NCBI GenBank assembly: GCA_902496275.1
Contig: CABVAC010000038.1
Span: 1-19,095 of the forward strand
From: an uncultured Collinsella sp.
Lineage (GTDB): Bacteria; Actinomycetota; Coriobacteriia; Coriobacteriales; Coriobacteriaceae
Length of the DNA stretch: 19,095 bases
Direction: 5' to 3'
Under the pieces are notes generated by a model that was not told the DNA's origin, did not search any database, and was given only the letters and a program-made list of their open reading frames with translations. Made by a program: the position numbers and the translations under genes. The stretch's first letter is position 1; each line of letters begins with the position of its first letter. Shown here one piece after another: positions 1 through 6,881 of the stretch.

Positions 1-30
1 ATAACCCTTGTATGCCAAAACGTTACTCAT
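1..30 (-). CDS. hicB: HicB-type antitoxin, N-terminal fragment (cut by window edge)
   Basis: Only the first ten codons are visible, reading MSNVLAYKGY. The start codon at 30-28 overlaps the end of the upstream hicA-like gene by 8 nt: the sequence ATGAGTAA holds both the hicB start and the hicA stop. A GGAGGT ribosome binding site sits inside the last hicA codons. HicB proteins often begin with a short beta strand containing a YKGY-like motif and neutralise HicA while also binding the operon promoter. Toxin before antitoxin with a short overlap is the usual HicAB order. The call rests on this position and the ten residues, because the rest of the gene lies outside the window. Confidence 0.7.
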   Translation of the reverse strand, partial: MSNVLAYKGY

Positions 31-286
31 GACTACCTCCGACATCTTGCAGAAAGCGAACGATGTTTCGAATGGTCCCCGCTGTCAATTCGTCAGATGG
101 ATGAGGCGCGTGCATTACGAACATCCTGCCATCTGATGGCCTGTAGAAGCGAACGCGCGATCCGGACGTCTTGCCTTTGCTGTCCATTTCAAAGCCATAT
201 GAAGCCATAACTTTAAGAAAGTCAGCAAATCTATACGTTGAAGGACAGCTAAGCAGCTGGGCGATGAGTTTATCGGATCGAGTCAT
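23..286 (-). CDS. hicA: HicA-family toxin (mRNA interferase-like), variant active site
   Basis: This 87-residue protein has the HicA size and double-stranded-RNA-binding-like layout. HicA toxins cleave mRNA when not blocked by HicB. Residues 22-33 form the first helix and strand, SGSRVRFY (41-48) is the central strand, and HAPHPSDEL (59-67) leads into the last helix, TAGTIRNIVRFL (68-79). Classical HicA carries the catalytic histidine in a G-S/T-H motif. Here that position is Arg44 (GSR), and His59 and His62 of the H-x-P-H-P motif are the only nearby histidines. The start at 286 has a GAGGCGG ribosome binding site just upstream. The gene overlaps hicB by 8 nt. Base composition is lower in GC than the neighbouring peptidase gene, which fits a mobile toxin-antitoxin module. 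Family assignment is firm; activity is inferred. Confidence 0.8.
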   Translation of the reverse strand: MTRSDKLIAQLLSCPSTYRFADFLKVMASYGFEMDSKGKTSGSRVRFYRPSDGRMFVMHAPHPSDELTAGTIRNIVRFLQDVGGSHE

Positions 287-300
287 CCCGCCTCACATTC

Positions 301-338
301 TGCAACTATATTCTAGTTGCAATTTCAGTTCGATGCAA
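301..338 (-). promoter_or_regulatory. hicAB promoter with overlapping palindromic operator
   Basis: On the minus strand, TTGCAT (338-333) and TAGAAT (315-310) form -35 and -10 boxes exactly 17 nt apart. An 8-bp inverted repeat, TGCAACTA and TAGTTGCA with a 5-nt spacer (301-321), encloses the -10 box. Transcription would start about 17 nt before the hicA start codon. A palindrome over the -10 box is what autorepression by a HicB-HicA complex would need. That role is inferred from known HicAB autoregulation. Confidence 0.7.
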
Positions 339-382
339 GCACCTCTACTATAGAACATGTGTGCGTATAGAACAAATGTTCG

Positions 383-427
383 AACTACCACGAAGGGCGC
401 CTGTGAACTGCGCCCTTCGTGGTAGTT
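383..427 (-). terminator. Long hairpin, likely terminator of the M16 peptidase gene
   Basis: The arms at 383-400 and 410-427 are perfect 18-bp complements around a 9-nt loop. The hairpin begins 14 nt after the peptidase stop codon (442-444). On the minus strand the following T tract is weak (AGTTCGAACATTTGTT). On the plus strand it is TTTT, so it could also stop transcription coming the other way. Confidence 0.65.
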
Positions 428-441
428 TTGCTTGCCGTGCC

Positions 442-3400
442 TTAGCCCAGCAGGTCGATGACGTTGAAGCCGGCGTTGCTCTTGGCGATGACGTCGCGGC
501 CGCCAAAGACGCAGGTGGGTGCGACGGCCGCAATACGCGTCACATCGGCGCCGAGCGAGCGAAGCTCAGCGGGCGTGGCCGCGAGCATCTGGGCGCGGCG
601 CTCCTCGCGCGCGTGCGGATCGAGCCCAGCCAGGTAGGTCGTATTGCGGCGCTTGGTGAGCGCGTACGGCTTCACGGGCGCGTCCATGCCGCTCACGCAG
701 CTCACGATAAAGCCCTCGAAGGCTGCCTCGTCGGGCTCAAAGCTGCCGAGCCATGCGCCCGCGCGTTCCATGCGCTCAATCGAAGGATCGACCGCCGGGT
801 CGCGGTAGGTGTAGAACGCCGTCTGGCGCTCGCCGGCCGCGCGGAATCCGCATCCGTACGCACCGCCCTTCACGCGGATCTCGTTCCACAGGTAGTCGTA
901 GGAGAGCGCGTTGGCGGCAACCGCCCAGGCGCCCGTCACGTCAATGCCCAGACGGCGCGGGTCGCACGCGCGCGCAGCAAAGCAGATGTCGCTGGGGATG
1001 ACGAAAGCCTCGTGACGGTCGCGCGGCTCCGGCACCACGAGCGCGTTGCGGCCGGCATCGGCGCCGTCACCCGCGTCAAGCCCCAGGTCGCCCGCGGCAT
1101 CCCAGTACGCGTCAAAGTCCTCGTCGCTGCCGGTAAAGCTCGCCATGCAGCCATCGGCCACAAAGATGTGGTCTGCCAGCTCGGCAAGCTTGGCGCGCAG
1201 GCCGTCCAGTCGCTCGTCAAAGTGCTCGAGCAGATCGCGCAGGAACAGGTAGAAGTCCACGCCCGAAAGCTGCTCGCGCACCACGGCCGAAGGCGAGCTG
1301 TAGCTCATCGCGCGACCCAGCGCCGCCGAGTGGCCGTTGTTGATAAAGCCCTGCTCAAGCCCAATGCGAATCTGCGTGAGCACGTCGCGCACGCGGTCGG
1401 CGTCAGCATCGAGCAACAGCGTGCTCGACCACACCTCGCGCGGCAGGCTCGCCAGCGCGTCGATCTTTTCGGACAGGGCGCCGGCGCTCACCAGCAGGTA
1501 GGGGCGCACGCCGTCCACGTCGGGCTGCGTCATGACCTCGGTCGTAAAGCTCAAGAAGCCCAGCTTGCCGGCGAGCAGGTTGTCGAGTTCCTCGGCCGAA
1601 TGCTCGCGCGTAGGCAGCTGCTTGAGTAGGCGGCAGAGCAGCGTTACGTAGGGCAGGTCCTCAAATGCGGCGCAGCTCAGGTCGAAATACTGCATGGCGT
1701 AGGCCAGGCGGTTGGTGGGGATGCCGTGGCGCAGGCAGGGGATAGGCGCGGTCGTGTCCACGACCAGCGGCGGCTCGGGGCGCGCCTCGCCAATGTCGGA
1801 AACGCGCAGGCGCGGCAGCGTGGCCTTGGCCTCGGGTGTGTCCTCGGCCTCCTGCGCGGCACGCAGCGCGGCCGTGCGCTCGACCACGTCGGCCAGCTCG
1901 GCATCGGTCATGGCATCGCGCTTGGCTGCCAGCTCGGCGGCCTCGGCACCCTCCGAACCCTCGGCGGCGTCCACCGGCACCAGCTCGACCAGTGCCATGT
2001 GATCGTTCTGCAGCACCAGCTCGCGCAGCAGGTCCTCAAAATAGCTGCCGTCCAGCTCGCTGCGCAGCTCCTCGTACACCGGGCCGTACTTGAGCGCCAG
2101 CGTCGCGGCGTCGTCATCGTAGAGCCACGTGCTCAGCGCGTCGCACGCAATGGCCACGCCGTCGGCGATACCGTAGTCGCGCTGGCGCAGGTCGTATTCG
2201 TTGCTGCTGATGATGGCTTCCAGGCGCTCGCGCGGAACGCCATGCTCGCATAGGTCGCGGCAGGCGTCCTGGAACACGCGGCGCAGCTCGCGCGCCACGC
2301 CGGGCTGCGCGTTTTGCAGCATGATGAGCTCGTAGGGCTGCAGGCTCTCGGCCGCGGTGTAGCTCACCACGTTGCCGCCCAGGCCGGCGGACAGAATGGC
2401 CTTCTTAACCGGCGCTTCGTTGGAGCCCAGCAGCGCCTCGAACAGGATATCCGCCGCGATCGTGCGTTTGCGGTCGAGCGCACTGCCCAGCACCAGGCCC
2501 AGGCCCACCAGGGCGTTCTCGGGCGTGGTGGCCATCTCGACGCGCTTGTACTCGCAGGTCACGGGTGCCTGCACGCCCAGCGGATTGGGCGCCAGCGTGG
2601 ACGGGTCCTCGCCGGCGGCGACGGCAGCGTCCATGCGGCGGCTCGCGGCACTCGGCTGCGACAGATAACGCTCGTCCAAAAAGGCCAGTGCGCGGTCCAC
2701 ATCTAGGTCGCCGTAGAGCGTTATATAAGAGTTAGAAGGATTGTAGTGGCGCGCGTGCGTGTCCAGGAACTGCTCGTAGGTGAGCGCGGGAATCGCGCGC
2801 GGGTCGCCACCGCTCTCGTGTGCATAGGCAGTGTCGGGATAGAGCGCGGCGTTGACGGCGTCGTCCAGCACGCTCATGGGGTCGGACAGCGCGCCCTTCA
2901 TTTCGTTGAACACCACGCCGTTATAGCGCAGCGTGCCCTCGCGCAGGCTGGCGGAGCTGCTGTCGCCCTCGCCCACGGCGCCCTCCGGCAGGTCCAGCTC
3001 GTAGTGCCAGCCCTCCTGCTCAAAAATGGTGGGCTTGGTATAGATGGCCGGGTTGAACACCGCGTCCAGGTACACGTCCATCAGGTTGTACAGGTCCTGC
3101 TCGTTGGTGGTGGCAACGGGGTAGATGGTCTTGTCGGGGTAGGTCATGGCGTTGAGGAACGTCTGCATGGAGCTCTTGATCAGGTCGACAAACGGCTCCT
3201 TGACGGGGAATTTGGCCGATCCGCACAGCACTGAGTGCTCAAGAATATGAAACACGCCGGTGGAATCGGCCGGCGGCGTCTTAAAGCCAATGGCAAAGGC
3301 CTTGTTCTCGTCGTCGCACGCCAGGTACAGCAGGCGAGCGCCCGAGGCAGTGTGGCGCAGCACGTAGGCGTCCGAGTCGAGCTCGGGCACGGTCTCGCAG

Positions 3401-3486
3401 CGCTCGACGGCAAAGCCGTGGCAGGTGGTGCCGGGCACCAGCAGCGCGGCGGCAGCGGCGCGCGGGTCGGTTGAGGTGATGGGCAT
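442..3486 (-). CDS. M16C (PreP/insulinase-type) zinc metallopeptidase
   Basis: This 1014-residue protein is a full-length presequence-protease-type M16C enzyme, which degrades peptides inside a closed two-half chamber. The inverted zinc motif HILEH gives His80, Glu83 and His84. The third ligand is probably Glu195 in VVFNEMKG. The C-terminal half has RVKGGAYGCGF, matching the Arg/Tyr pair that positions substrate in PreP. No signal peptide is visible, so a cytoplasmic peptide-clearing role is likely. I chose the start at 3486 (MPITSTDP) because AAGGAG lies 7-8 nt upstream; the open frame runs on to 3660 but has no ribosome binding site and would translate a 5' hairpin. The gene stands alone, divergent from the GntR gene. 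Family is certain; natural substrate is unknown. Confidence 0.93.
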   Translation of the reverse strand: MPITSTDPRAAAAALLVPGTTCHGFAVERCETVPELDSDAYVLRHTASGARLLYLACDDENKAFAIGFKTPPADSTGVFHILEHSVLCGSAKFPVKEPFVDLIKSSMQTFLNAMTYPDKTIYPVATTNEQDLYNLMDVYLDAVFNPAIYTKPTIFEQEGWHYELDLPEGAVGEGDSSSASLREGTLRYNGVVFNEMKGALSDPMSVLDDAVNAALYPDTAYAHESGGDPRAIPALTYEQFLDTHARHYNPSNSYITLYGDLDVDRALAFLDERYLSQPSAASRRMDAAVAAGEDPSTLAPNPLGVQAPVTCEYKRVEMATTPENALVGLGLVLGSALDRKRTIAADILFEALLGSNEAPVKKAILSAGLGGNVVSYTAAESLQPYELIMLQNAQPGVARELRRVFQDACRDLCEHGVPRERLEAIISSNEYDLRQRDYGIADGVAIACDALSTWLYDDDAATLALKYGPVYEELRSELDGSYFEDLLRELVLQNDHMALVELVPVDAAEGSEGAEAAELAAKRDAMTDAELADVVERTAALRAAQEAEDTPEAKATLPRLRVSDIGEARPEPPLVVDTTAPIPCLRHGIPTNRLAYAMQYFDLSCAAFEDLPYVTLLCRLLKQLPTREHSAEELDNLLAGKLGFLSFTTEVMTQPDVDGVRPYLLVSAGALSEKIDALASLPREVWSSTLLLDADADRVRDVLTQIRIGLEQGFINNGHSAALGRAMSYSSPSAVVREQLSGVDFYLFLRDLLEHFDERLDGLRAKLAELADHIFVADGCMASFTGSDEDFDAYWDAAGDLGLDAGDGADAGRNALVVPEPRDRHEAFVIPSDICFAARACDPRRLGIDVTGAWAVAANALSYDYLWNEIRVKGGAYGCGFRAAGERQTAFYTYRDPAVDPSIERMERAGAWLGSFEPDEAAFEGFIVSCVSGMDAPVKPYALTKRRNTTYLAGLDPHAREERRAQMLAATPAELRSLGADVTRIAAVAPTCVFGGRDVIAKSNAGFNVIDLLG

Positions 3487-3502
3487 ATGCAGTCTCCTTT
3501 GA

Positions 3503-3544
3503 CGCCCCAACGGGGGCGAATCGAGTCGAATCCTCGTGAGTATA
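3503..3544 (-). promoter_or_regulatory. Leader of the M16 peptidase gene: possible -10 box and GC hairpin
   Basis: TATACT on the minus strand (3544-3539) is a good -10 box, but no convincing -35 box is seen 16-18 nt further upstream. Between it and the AAGGAG ribosome binding site lies a short GC hairpin (CGCCCC at 3503-3508, GGGGCG at 3513-3518, 4-nt loop). The hairpin ends about 7 nt before the ribosome binding site, so it could affect translation. Confidence 0.35.
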
Positions 3545-3676
3545 CCCATATGGGGCCGCGGCTCTGCGGCGAACTGAAGACGATGTGGGTGGACTAGCCT
3601 AGCTAGGTTGATAACGAATGCCGCTGGTAGCCGCTGCACCCCGCTAAAGTGAAATAACACCCCGTTTACCGAATCA

Positions 3677-3727
3677 TTTAGGAAATATATGGACTCCTAA
3701 AAAGTTCTAATACAATATAAGTCATCT
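3677..3727 (+). promoter_or_regulatory. Upstream region of the GntR gene: inverted repeat and AT-rich promoter-like stretch
   Basis: TTTAGGA (3677-3683) and TCCTAAA (3695-3701) form a perfect 7-bp inverted repeat with an 11-nt spacer. It is followed by TACAATATAAG (3711-3721), which offers -10-like hexamers. No good -35 box is visible. The string ACAATATA (3712-3719) recurs before the EIIA gene. Operator function for the adjacent regulator is inference. Confidence 0.4.
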
Positions 3728-3766
3728 ATCTATAAGCTGCTGATTCCTTGCAAAGGTATGGTTGAT

Positions 3767-4471
3767 ATGGTTGAAGCAAATAGCGTTATCCCCCTGTACA
3801 AACAGATTGTCCGTGCGCTCTCTGATTCGATCGCCAACGGCACGTACCGCCCGGGAGATAAGCTTCCGACCGAGGCGGAGCTCATCGAGCAATTTGGCGT
3901 GAGCCGAATAACGGTTCGCTCCGCAATTAAAGAAATGGAAGATGCTGGGCTTGTTGAGAGGGCCCGCGGCAAGGGCACGTTCGTTTCGTCGGACACACAG
4001 ATGTATGCCGCGGACGACCGTGAGAGCTTTACCCATTCGTGCCAGCTTGCGGGAAAACAGGCGTCTACCAGGGTTCTCGCAATGGGCTGGGACTTCCCAA
4101 GCCTGCGAGACGCGAAGTTCCTGGGCGTAGACGATACCCAAAAGGTATTGCGTAGTCGTCGTCTACGCCTTGTGGATGACAAGCCCACGATGCTGGAAAC
4201 CAATAGCTATTCCGCTGCGCTTTCTTTTTTGGAGCATGAATCCCTCGAGGATTCGCTGATGGCGGTACTCGATCGCCAGGGGATCAAGATGGGCCCCAAT
4301 ACGCGTACGCTCGAGGTCTGCTATGCGAGCGAGCTCGAGGCGGCATACCTTAACGTGGAGCTGGACTCTCCACTGCTTCTGTTTGTCGATAGACGTTATG
4401 CTCCAAGCGGCGAGCCGCTTTTCATCTCCCGTCAGGTGTACTGCACCGAGCGACTGAAGTTCTATTTGTAA
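3767..4471 (+). CDS. GntR-family (HutC/UTRA) transcriptional regulator
   Basis: This protein of about 234 residues has the classic GntR winged helix near its start: PLYKQIVRALSDSI, then PGDKLPTEAEL and FGVSRITVRSAIKEME, ending in GLVERARGKGTFV. The rest is a UTRA effector domain of the HutC subfamily, which binds a sugar phosphate or similar ligand; its last strand is PLFISRQVYCTERLKFYL. It lies directly before PTS genes on the same strand and is probably their local regulator. FrlR, which controls fructosamine loci in other bacteria, is of the same family, which fits the neighbouring deglycase-like gene. AAAGG at 3752-3756 gives about 10 nt spacing to the ATG at 3767 but only 1 nt to the ATG at 3758, so I prefer 3767. 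Family is certain; ligand is inferred. Confidence 0.9.
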   Translation: MVEANSVIPLYKQIVRALSDSIANGTYRPGDKLPTEAELIEQFGVSRITVRSAIKEMEDAGLVERARGKGTFVSSDTQMYAADDRESFTHSCQLAGKQASTRVLAMGWDFPSLRDAKFLGVDDTQKVLRSRRLRLVDDKPTMLETNSYSAALSFLEHESLEDSLMAVLDRQGIKMGPNTRTLEVCYASELEAAYLNVELDSPLLLFVDRRYAPSGEPLFISRQVYCTERLKFYL

Positions 4472-4482
4472 ATTAGAGATAG

Positions 4483-4504
4483 ATTGGTCAATTTACCGAC
4501 CAAT
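4483..4504 (+). promoter_or_regulatory. Inverted repeat ATTGGTC/GACCAAT, candidate operator
   Basis: ATTGGTC (4483-4489) and GACCAAT (4498-4504) form a perfect 7-bp inverted repeat with an 8-nt spacer, just after the GntR gene and about 100 nt before the EIIA start. TGGTC and GACCA resemble half-sites of some HutC-type regulators, although those are usually closer together. No T tract follows, so an operator is more likely than a terminator. Confidence 0.4.
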
Positions 4505-4551
4505 TGCTACCGTTCGCGGATTTGGAAAATAGACACACCGCGTAGGGTAGA

Positions 4552-4588
4552 TTGCTAATATACTTTGTTATGACAATATAGTACGTCT
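4552..4588 (+). promoter_or_regulatory. Probable promoter region of the PTS EIIA gene
   Basis: The stretch holds two -10-like boxes, TATACT (4559-4564) and TATAGT (4577-4582). TTGCTA (4552-4557) lies 19 nt before the second, which is wide for a -35 box. A small dyad, TTGT-N4-ACAA, lies between the boxes (4565-4576). ACAATATA (4573-4580) is shared with the region before the GntR gene. The weak -35 element suggests regulated transcription. Confidence 0.4.
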
Positions 4589-4606
4589 TATTGATATTGG
4601 AGAACT

Positions 4607-5026
4607 ATGAATAAGATATTGCTAGCGAGTCATGGTTATCTCGCCCAAGGTATGAAGAGCTCTCTCGAGATCCTGATGGGCGCCAACGACCGAATCGAGT
4701 GTCTGTGCGCCTATGTCGATGACGACACGAGGGATGTCGCAGCGCTTATCGATGCTTGGATGGAGTCGAAGGACCCTGCCGACTCTTGGTTTGTCGTGAC
4801 TGACATCTTTGGCGGCTCTGTAAACAACGAATTCATTCAGAGGCAGACCGCCGGATCGTTTACGTTGATCACCGGAATGAACTTGCCGCTGCTGGTGGAA
4901 ATGGCTACACAGCTGGACTCCCTGGATGCGGACAAGGCCAAAGCTGCGGTCGAGGGATCACGTTCGTTTATCATGCTTTGTGAGGCGGCGGACATGCTTG
5001 CCGATGTCGAAGAAGAAGAGTTCTAG
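4607..5026 (+). CDS. PTS mannose/fructose/sorbose-family EIIA component
   Basis: This 139-residue cytoplasmic protein has the EIIA-Man fold signature. It starts MNKILLASHG, with His9 as the expected phosphorylation site that takes phosphate from HPr. The middle reads FVVTDIFGGSVNN, the typical conserved DxxGGSP-like loop, followed by LITGMNLPLLVEMA. The C-terminal ADMLADVEEEEF is acidic. GGAG at 4599-4602 sets the start. It is the first gene of the transport set; EIIB follows after about 70 nt. It would pass phosphate to EIIB and then to the sugar entering through EIIC and EIID. Family is certain; sugar specificity cannot be read from this subunit. Confidence 0.92.
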   Translation: MNKILLASHGYLAQGMKSSLEILMGANDRIECLCAYVDDDTRDVAALIDAWMESKDPADSWFVVTDIFGGSVNNEFIQRQTAGSFTLITGMNLPLLVEMATQLDSLDADKAKAAVEGSRSFIMLCEAADMLADVEEEEF

Positions 5027-5097
5027 TTAGTTCTGGTTCGAGCCCTAGCTAAGGGCCACGCCTGTCATTACCTTTATTACGTGCGGAGATGATTACG

Positions 5098-5571
5098 ATG
5101 ATTAAGCTTACGAGAGTTGATTACCGATTGATTCACGGCCAGGTCGCCATGTCTTGGACACATGCGCTGGATGTCGATTGCATCCTGTGTGCCAGCGACG
5201 CCGTGGCAAAAGACGACATGAGAAAAGCCGCATTGAGGCTAGCTCGTCCCAACGGCGTGAAGCTCGTCATAAAAGACGTAAACGCTGCTATCGAGGCGCT
5301 CAACAGCGGCGTCACCGACAAGTATTCGCTGTTTATCATTGTCGAGACGATCGAGGATGCCTATCGCCTTGCTAAGGGTTGCAAAGACATCAAGGAGATC
5401 AATCTGGGCGGAACTCGAAAGTCTCCCGAGACCACGCTTCATCCGACCCCCGCGATCTTTGCGACCGAAACCGATGCCGAGCATATCCAAGAGCTTGTGA
5501 ACGATGGCGTGGTTATCGAAATCCGTCAGGTTCCCAATGACTCAAAGGTACTTGCCAAGGACGTTTTCTAG
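5098..5571 (+). CDS. PTS mannose/fructose/sorbose-family EIIB component
   Basis: This 157-residue cytoplasmic subunit begins MIKLTRVDYRLIHGQV. His13 in the RLIHGQV motif is the expected phosphorylated residue, which receives phosphate from EIIA and gives it to the incoming sugar. EINLGGTR and the PTPAIFAT region are also typical of the family. I place the start at 5098 because GGAG (5085-5088) lies 9 nt upstream; the ATG at 5089 touches that site and would be poorly used. The gene follows EIIA on the same strand and is closed by a strong terminator 51 nt downstream, which separates it from the SIS gene and the membrane subunits. Confidence 0.92.
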   Translation: MIKLTRVDYRLIHGQVAMSWTHALDVDCILCASDAVAKDDMRKAALRLARPNGVKLVIKDVNAAIEALNSGVTDKYSLFIIVETIEDAYRLAKGCKDIKEINLGGTRKSPETTLHPTPAIFATETDAEHIQELVNDGVVIEIRQVPNDSKVLAKDVF

Positions 5572-5621
5572 CTGGAAACATGCCATTGTCTAGCATTTAT
5601 TAACTAGGTCCTCCTTTCTTT

Positions 5622-5655
5622 AGCCCGTCGATTATTTGATCGGCGGGCTTTTTAT
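5622..5655 (+). terminator. Rho-independent terminator after EIIB
   Basis: The stem AGCCCGTCGAT (5622-5632) pairs with ATCGGCGGGCT (5639-5649) with one G-T pair and a 6-nt loop. TTTTTTATT follows. It divides the PTS locus into an EIIA-EIIB unit and a SIS-EIIC-EIID unit. Confidence 0.85.
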
Positions 5656-5687
5656 TAAAGAAAAATCAAAAAAATCTGAAATAGTTC

Positions 5688-5718
5688 TTGCATAGTTAGT
5701 TATATAAAGTATTATAAC
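5688..5718 (+). promoter_or_regulatory. Promoter of the SIS gene
   Basis: TTGCAT (5688-5693) is followed by TATTAT (5710-5715, 16 nt spacer), with TATAAC (5713-5718) as an alternative. It lies in an AT-rich stretch directly after the terminator and about 50 nt before the SIS start. A promoter is needed here because of that terminator. Confidence 0.55.
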
Positions 5719-5765
5719 GTCATGGGATGAATGAAGGGTTCATCCAAGTGAGTTAGGAGTAAGGG

Positions 5766-6800
5766 ATGTTCAATTTCGATGAGCCTCGTTACGAGAAGGT
5801 TGTGAGCGATGCCCTCGCTCTCCGTCCTCAGATTGAGGCTGCCGTGGACAAGGTCTGCGAGCAGGGCTATTCCAACATCTTCTTCATCGGCTGCGGCGGC
5901 ACCTGGGCCCACACGCTCCCGATGAAGTACTGGGTCGAGACCACCACGGCCGACGTCGACGTCCACTGCGAGATCGCCGCCGAGTTCCTCGCATGCCCGC
6001 CCAAGGCCTTCAACAAGGACTCGGTCTGCGTCTTCTCCACCCGCACCGGCACCACCCCCGAGATCATCGAGGCCGCCAAGTTCTGCCAGGAGCAGGGCGC
6101 CCGCACGCTGATGTACGTCTCCAACGACAACACCCCGGCCACCGAGTACGCCGATTACAAGTTCTTCAGCTTCGCCGAGGACGACGTCCTGTGCGAGGCC
6201 ATCTACACCTACCAGATCACGCTGGTCGCCCGCTTCCTCAAGAACGCCGGCGCCTTCCCCAAGTACGACACCTTCATGGAGGAGTTCGGCAACATCGCTC
6301 CGTACCTCATCAAGGCCAAGGACGCTCAGGACGAGCGCTGCGCCGCCATGGCCGAGGACTTCAAGGACACCGACTACCACATGGTGATCGGCTCCGGCAT
6401 GCTCTGGGGTGAGGCCTACGACTACGCCATGTGCATTCTCGAGGAGATGCAGTGGATCAAGACCAAGTCCATCCACGCCGCCGAGTTCTTCCACGGCACC
6501 ATCGAGCTGTGCGAGGAGGGCACGAGCCTCATCATGCTCTACGGCGAGGACGACACCCGTAAGCTCATGGACCGCGTGGACAACTTCACTCACATGCTCG
6601 CCGACGAGAAGGGCGTCCATGTCCGCGTGAACAAGTTCGACACCGCCGAGGTCGAGCTGCCGTTCAGCGACCCCGAGTTCCGCAAGATCGTCTCCCCGAT
6701 GGTCACCTACACCATCACCGAGCGTCTGAGCTGCCATCTCGAGCACGTCCGTAACCACCCGCTCACCACGCGTCGTTACTATCACCAGATGAACTACTAA
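5766..6800 (+). CDS. SIS-domain protein, probable fructosamine-6-phosphate deglycase (FrlB/GfrE/GfrF-like)
   Basis: The 344-residue protein carries two SIS (sugar isomerase) domains. The first contains IFFIGCGGTWAHT and FSTRTGTTPEIIEAAK, a phosphosugar-binding loop. The second contains HMVIGSGMLWGEAYDYA and AEFFHGTIELCEEG, with Glu240 and His243 in the E-F-F-H-G motif. The end, RNHPLTTRRYYHQMNY, resembles the C-terminus of FrlB-type deglycases, which split fructoselysine-6-phosphate or glucoselysine-6-phosphate into glucose-6-phosphate and lysine. It lies between PTS EIIB and EIIC, as expected if the PTS makes its phosphorylated substrate. AGGAGTAAGGG precedes the start. Codons are almost all C- or G-ending, much more biased than in the PTS genes, which suggests high expression. 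Another amino-sugar phosphate isomerase or deaminase is the alternative. Confidence 0.85.
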   Translation: MFNFDEPRYEKVVSDALALRPQIEAAVDKVCEQGYSNIFFIGCGGTWAHTLPMKYWVETTTADVDVHCEIAAEFLACPPKAFNKDSVCVFSTRTGTTPEIIEAAKFCQEQGARTLMYVSNDNTPATEYADYKFFSFAEDDVLCEAIYTYQITLVARFLKNAGAFPKYDTFMEEFGNIAPYLIKAKDAQDERCAAMAEDFKDTDYHMVIGSGMLWGEAYDYAMCILEEMQWIKTKSIHAAEFFHGTIELCEEGTSLIMLYGEDDTRKLMDRVDNFTHMLADEKGVHVRVNKFDTAEVELPFSDPEFRKIVSPMVTYTITERLSCHLEHVRNHPLTTRRYYHQMNY

Positions 6801-6821
6801 TCCTCTCAAATTGCTGCGGTT

Positions 6822-6860
6822 GTCTGCAGGCGAGCTGCGCAGAATGCCTCGCCTGCAGAC
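6822..6860 (+). other. Intercistronic 13-bp hairpin between the SIS gene and EIIC
   Basis: GTCTGCAGGCGAG (6822-6834) and CTCGCCTGCAGAC (6848-6860) are perfect complements. The 13-nt loop itself holds the 8-nt palindrome CTGCGCAG (6835-6842). Only CTGTTTC follows, so this is not a strong terminator. It sits 9 nt before the EIIC ribosome binding site. A partial terminator or an RNA stabiliser that lowers the membrane subunits relative to the enzyme is inferred. Confidence 0.6.
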
Positions 6861-6881
6861 CTGTTTCTGGGGTTGATCGAA

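Noticed and set aside
361..1629. Long plus-strand open frame (422 codons) inside the peptidase gene
   Set aside because: It is antisense to a full M16C protein with intact motifs, has no ribosome binding site and an Arg/Ala-rich composition typical of GC-rich shadows.
3487..3660. N-terminal extension of the peptidase to an ATG at 3660
   Set aside because: It would translate the 5' hairpin and possible -10 box, has no ribosome binding site, and the start at 3486 has an ideal one.
5712..6809. Minus-strand open frame (365 codons) over the SIS gene
   Set aside because: It arises from the extreme C/G third-position bias of the SIS gene; its product is Val/Leu/Gly-rich without a known domain.
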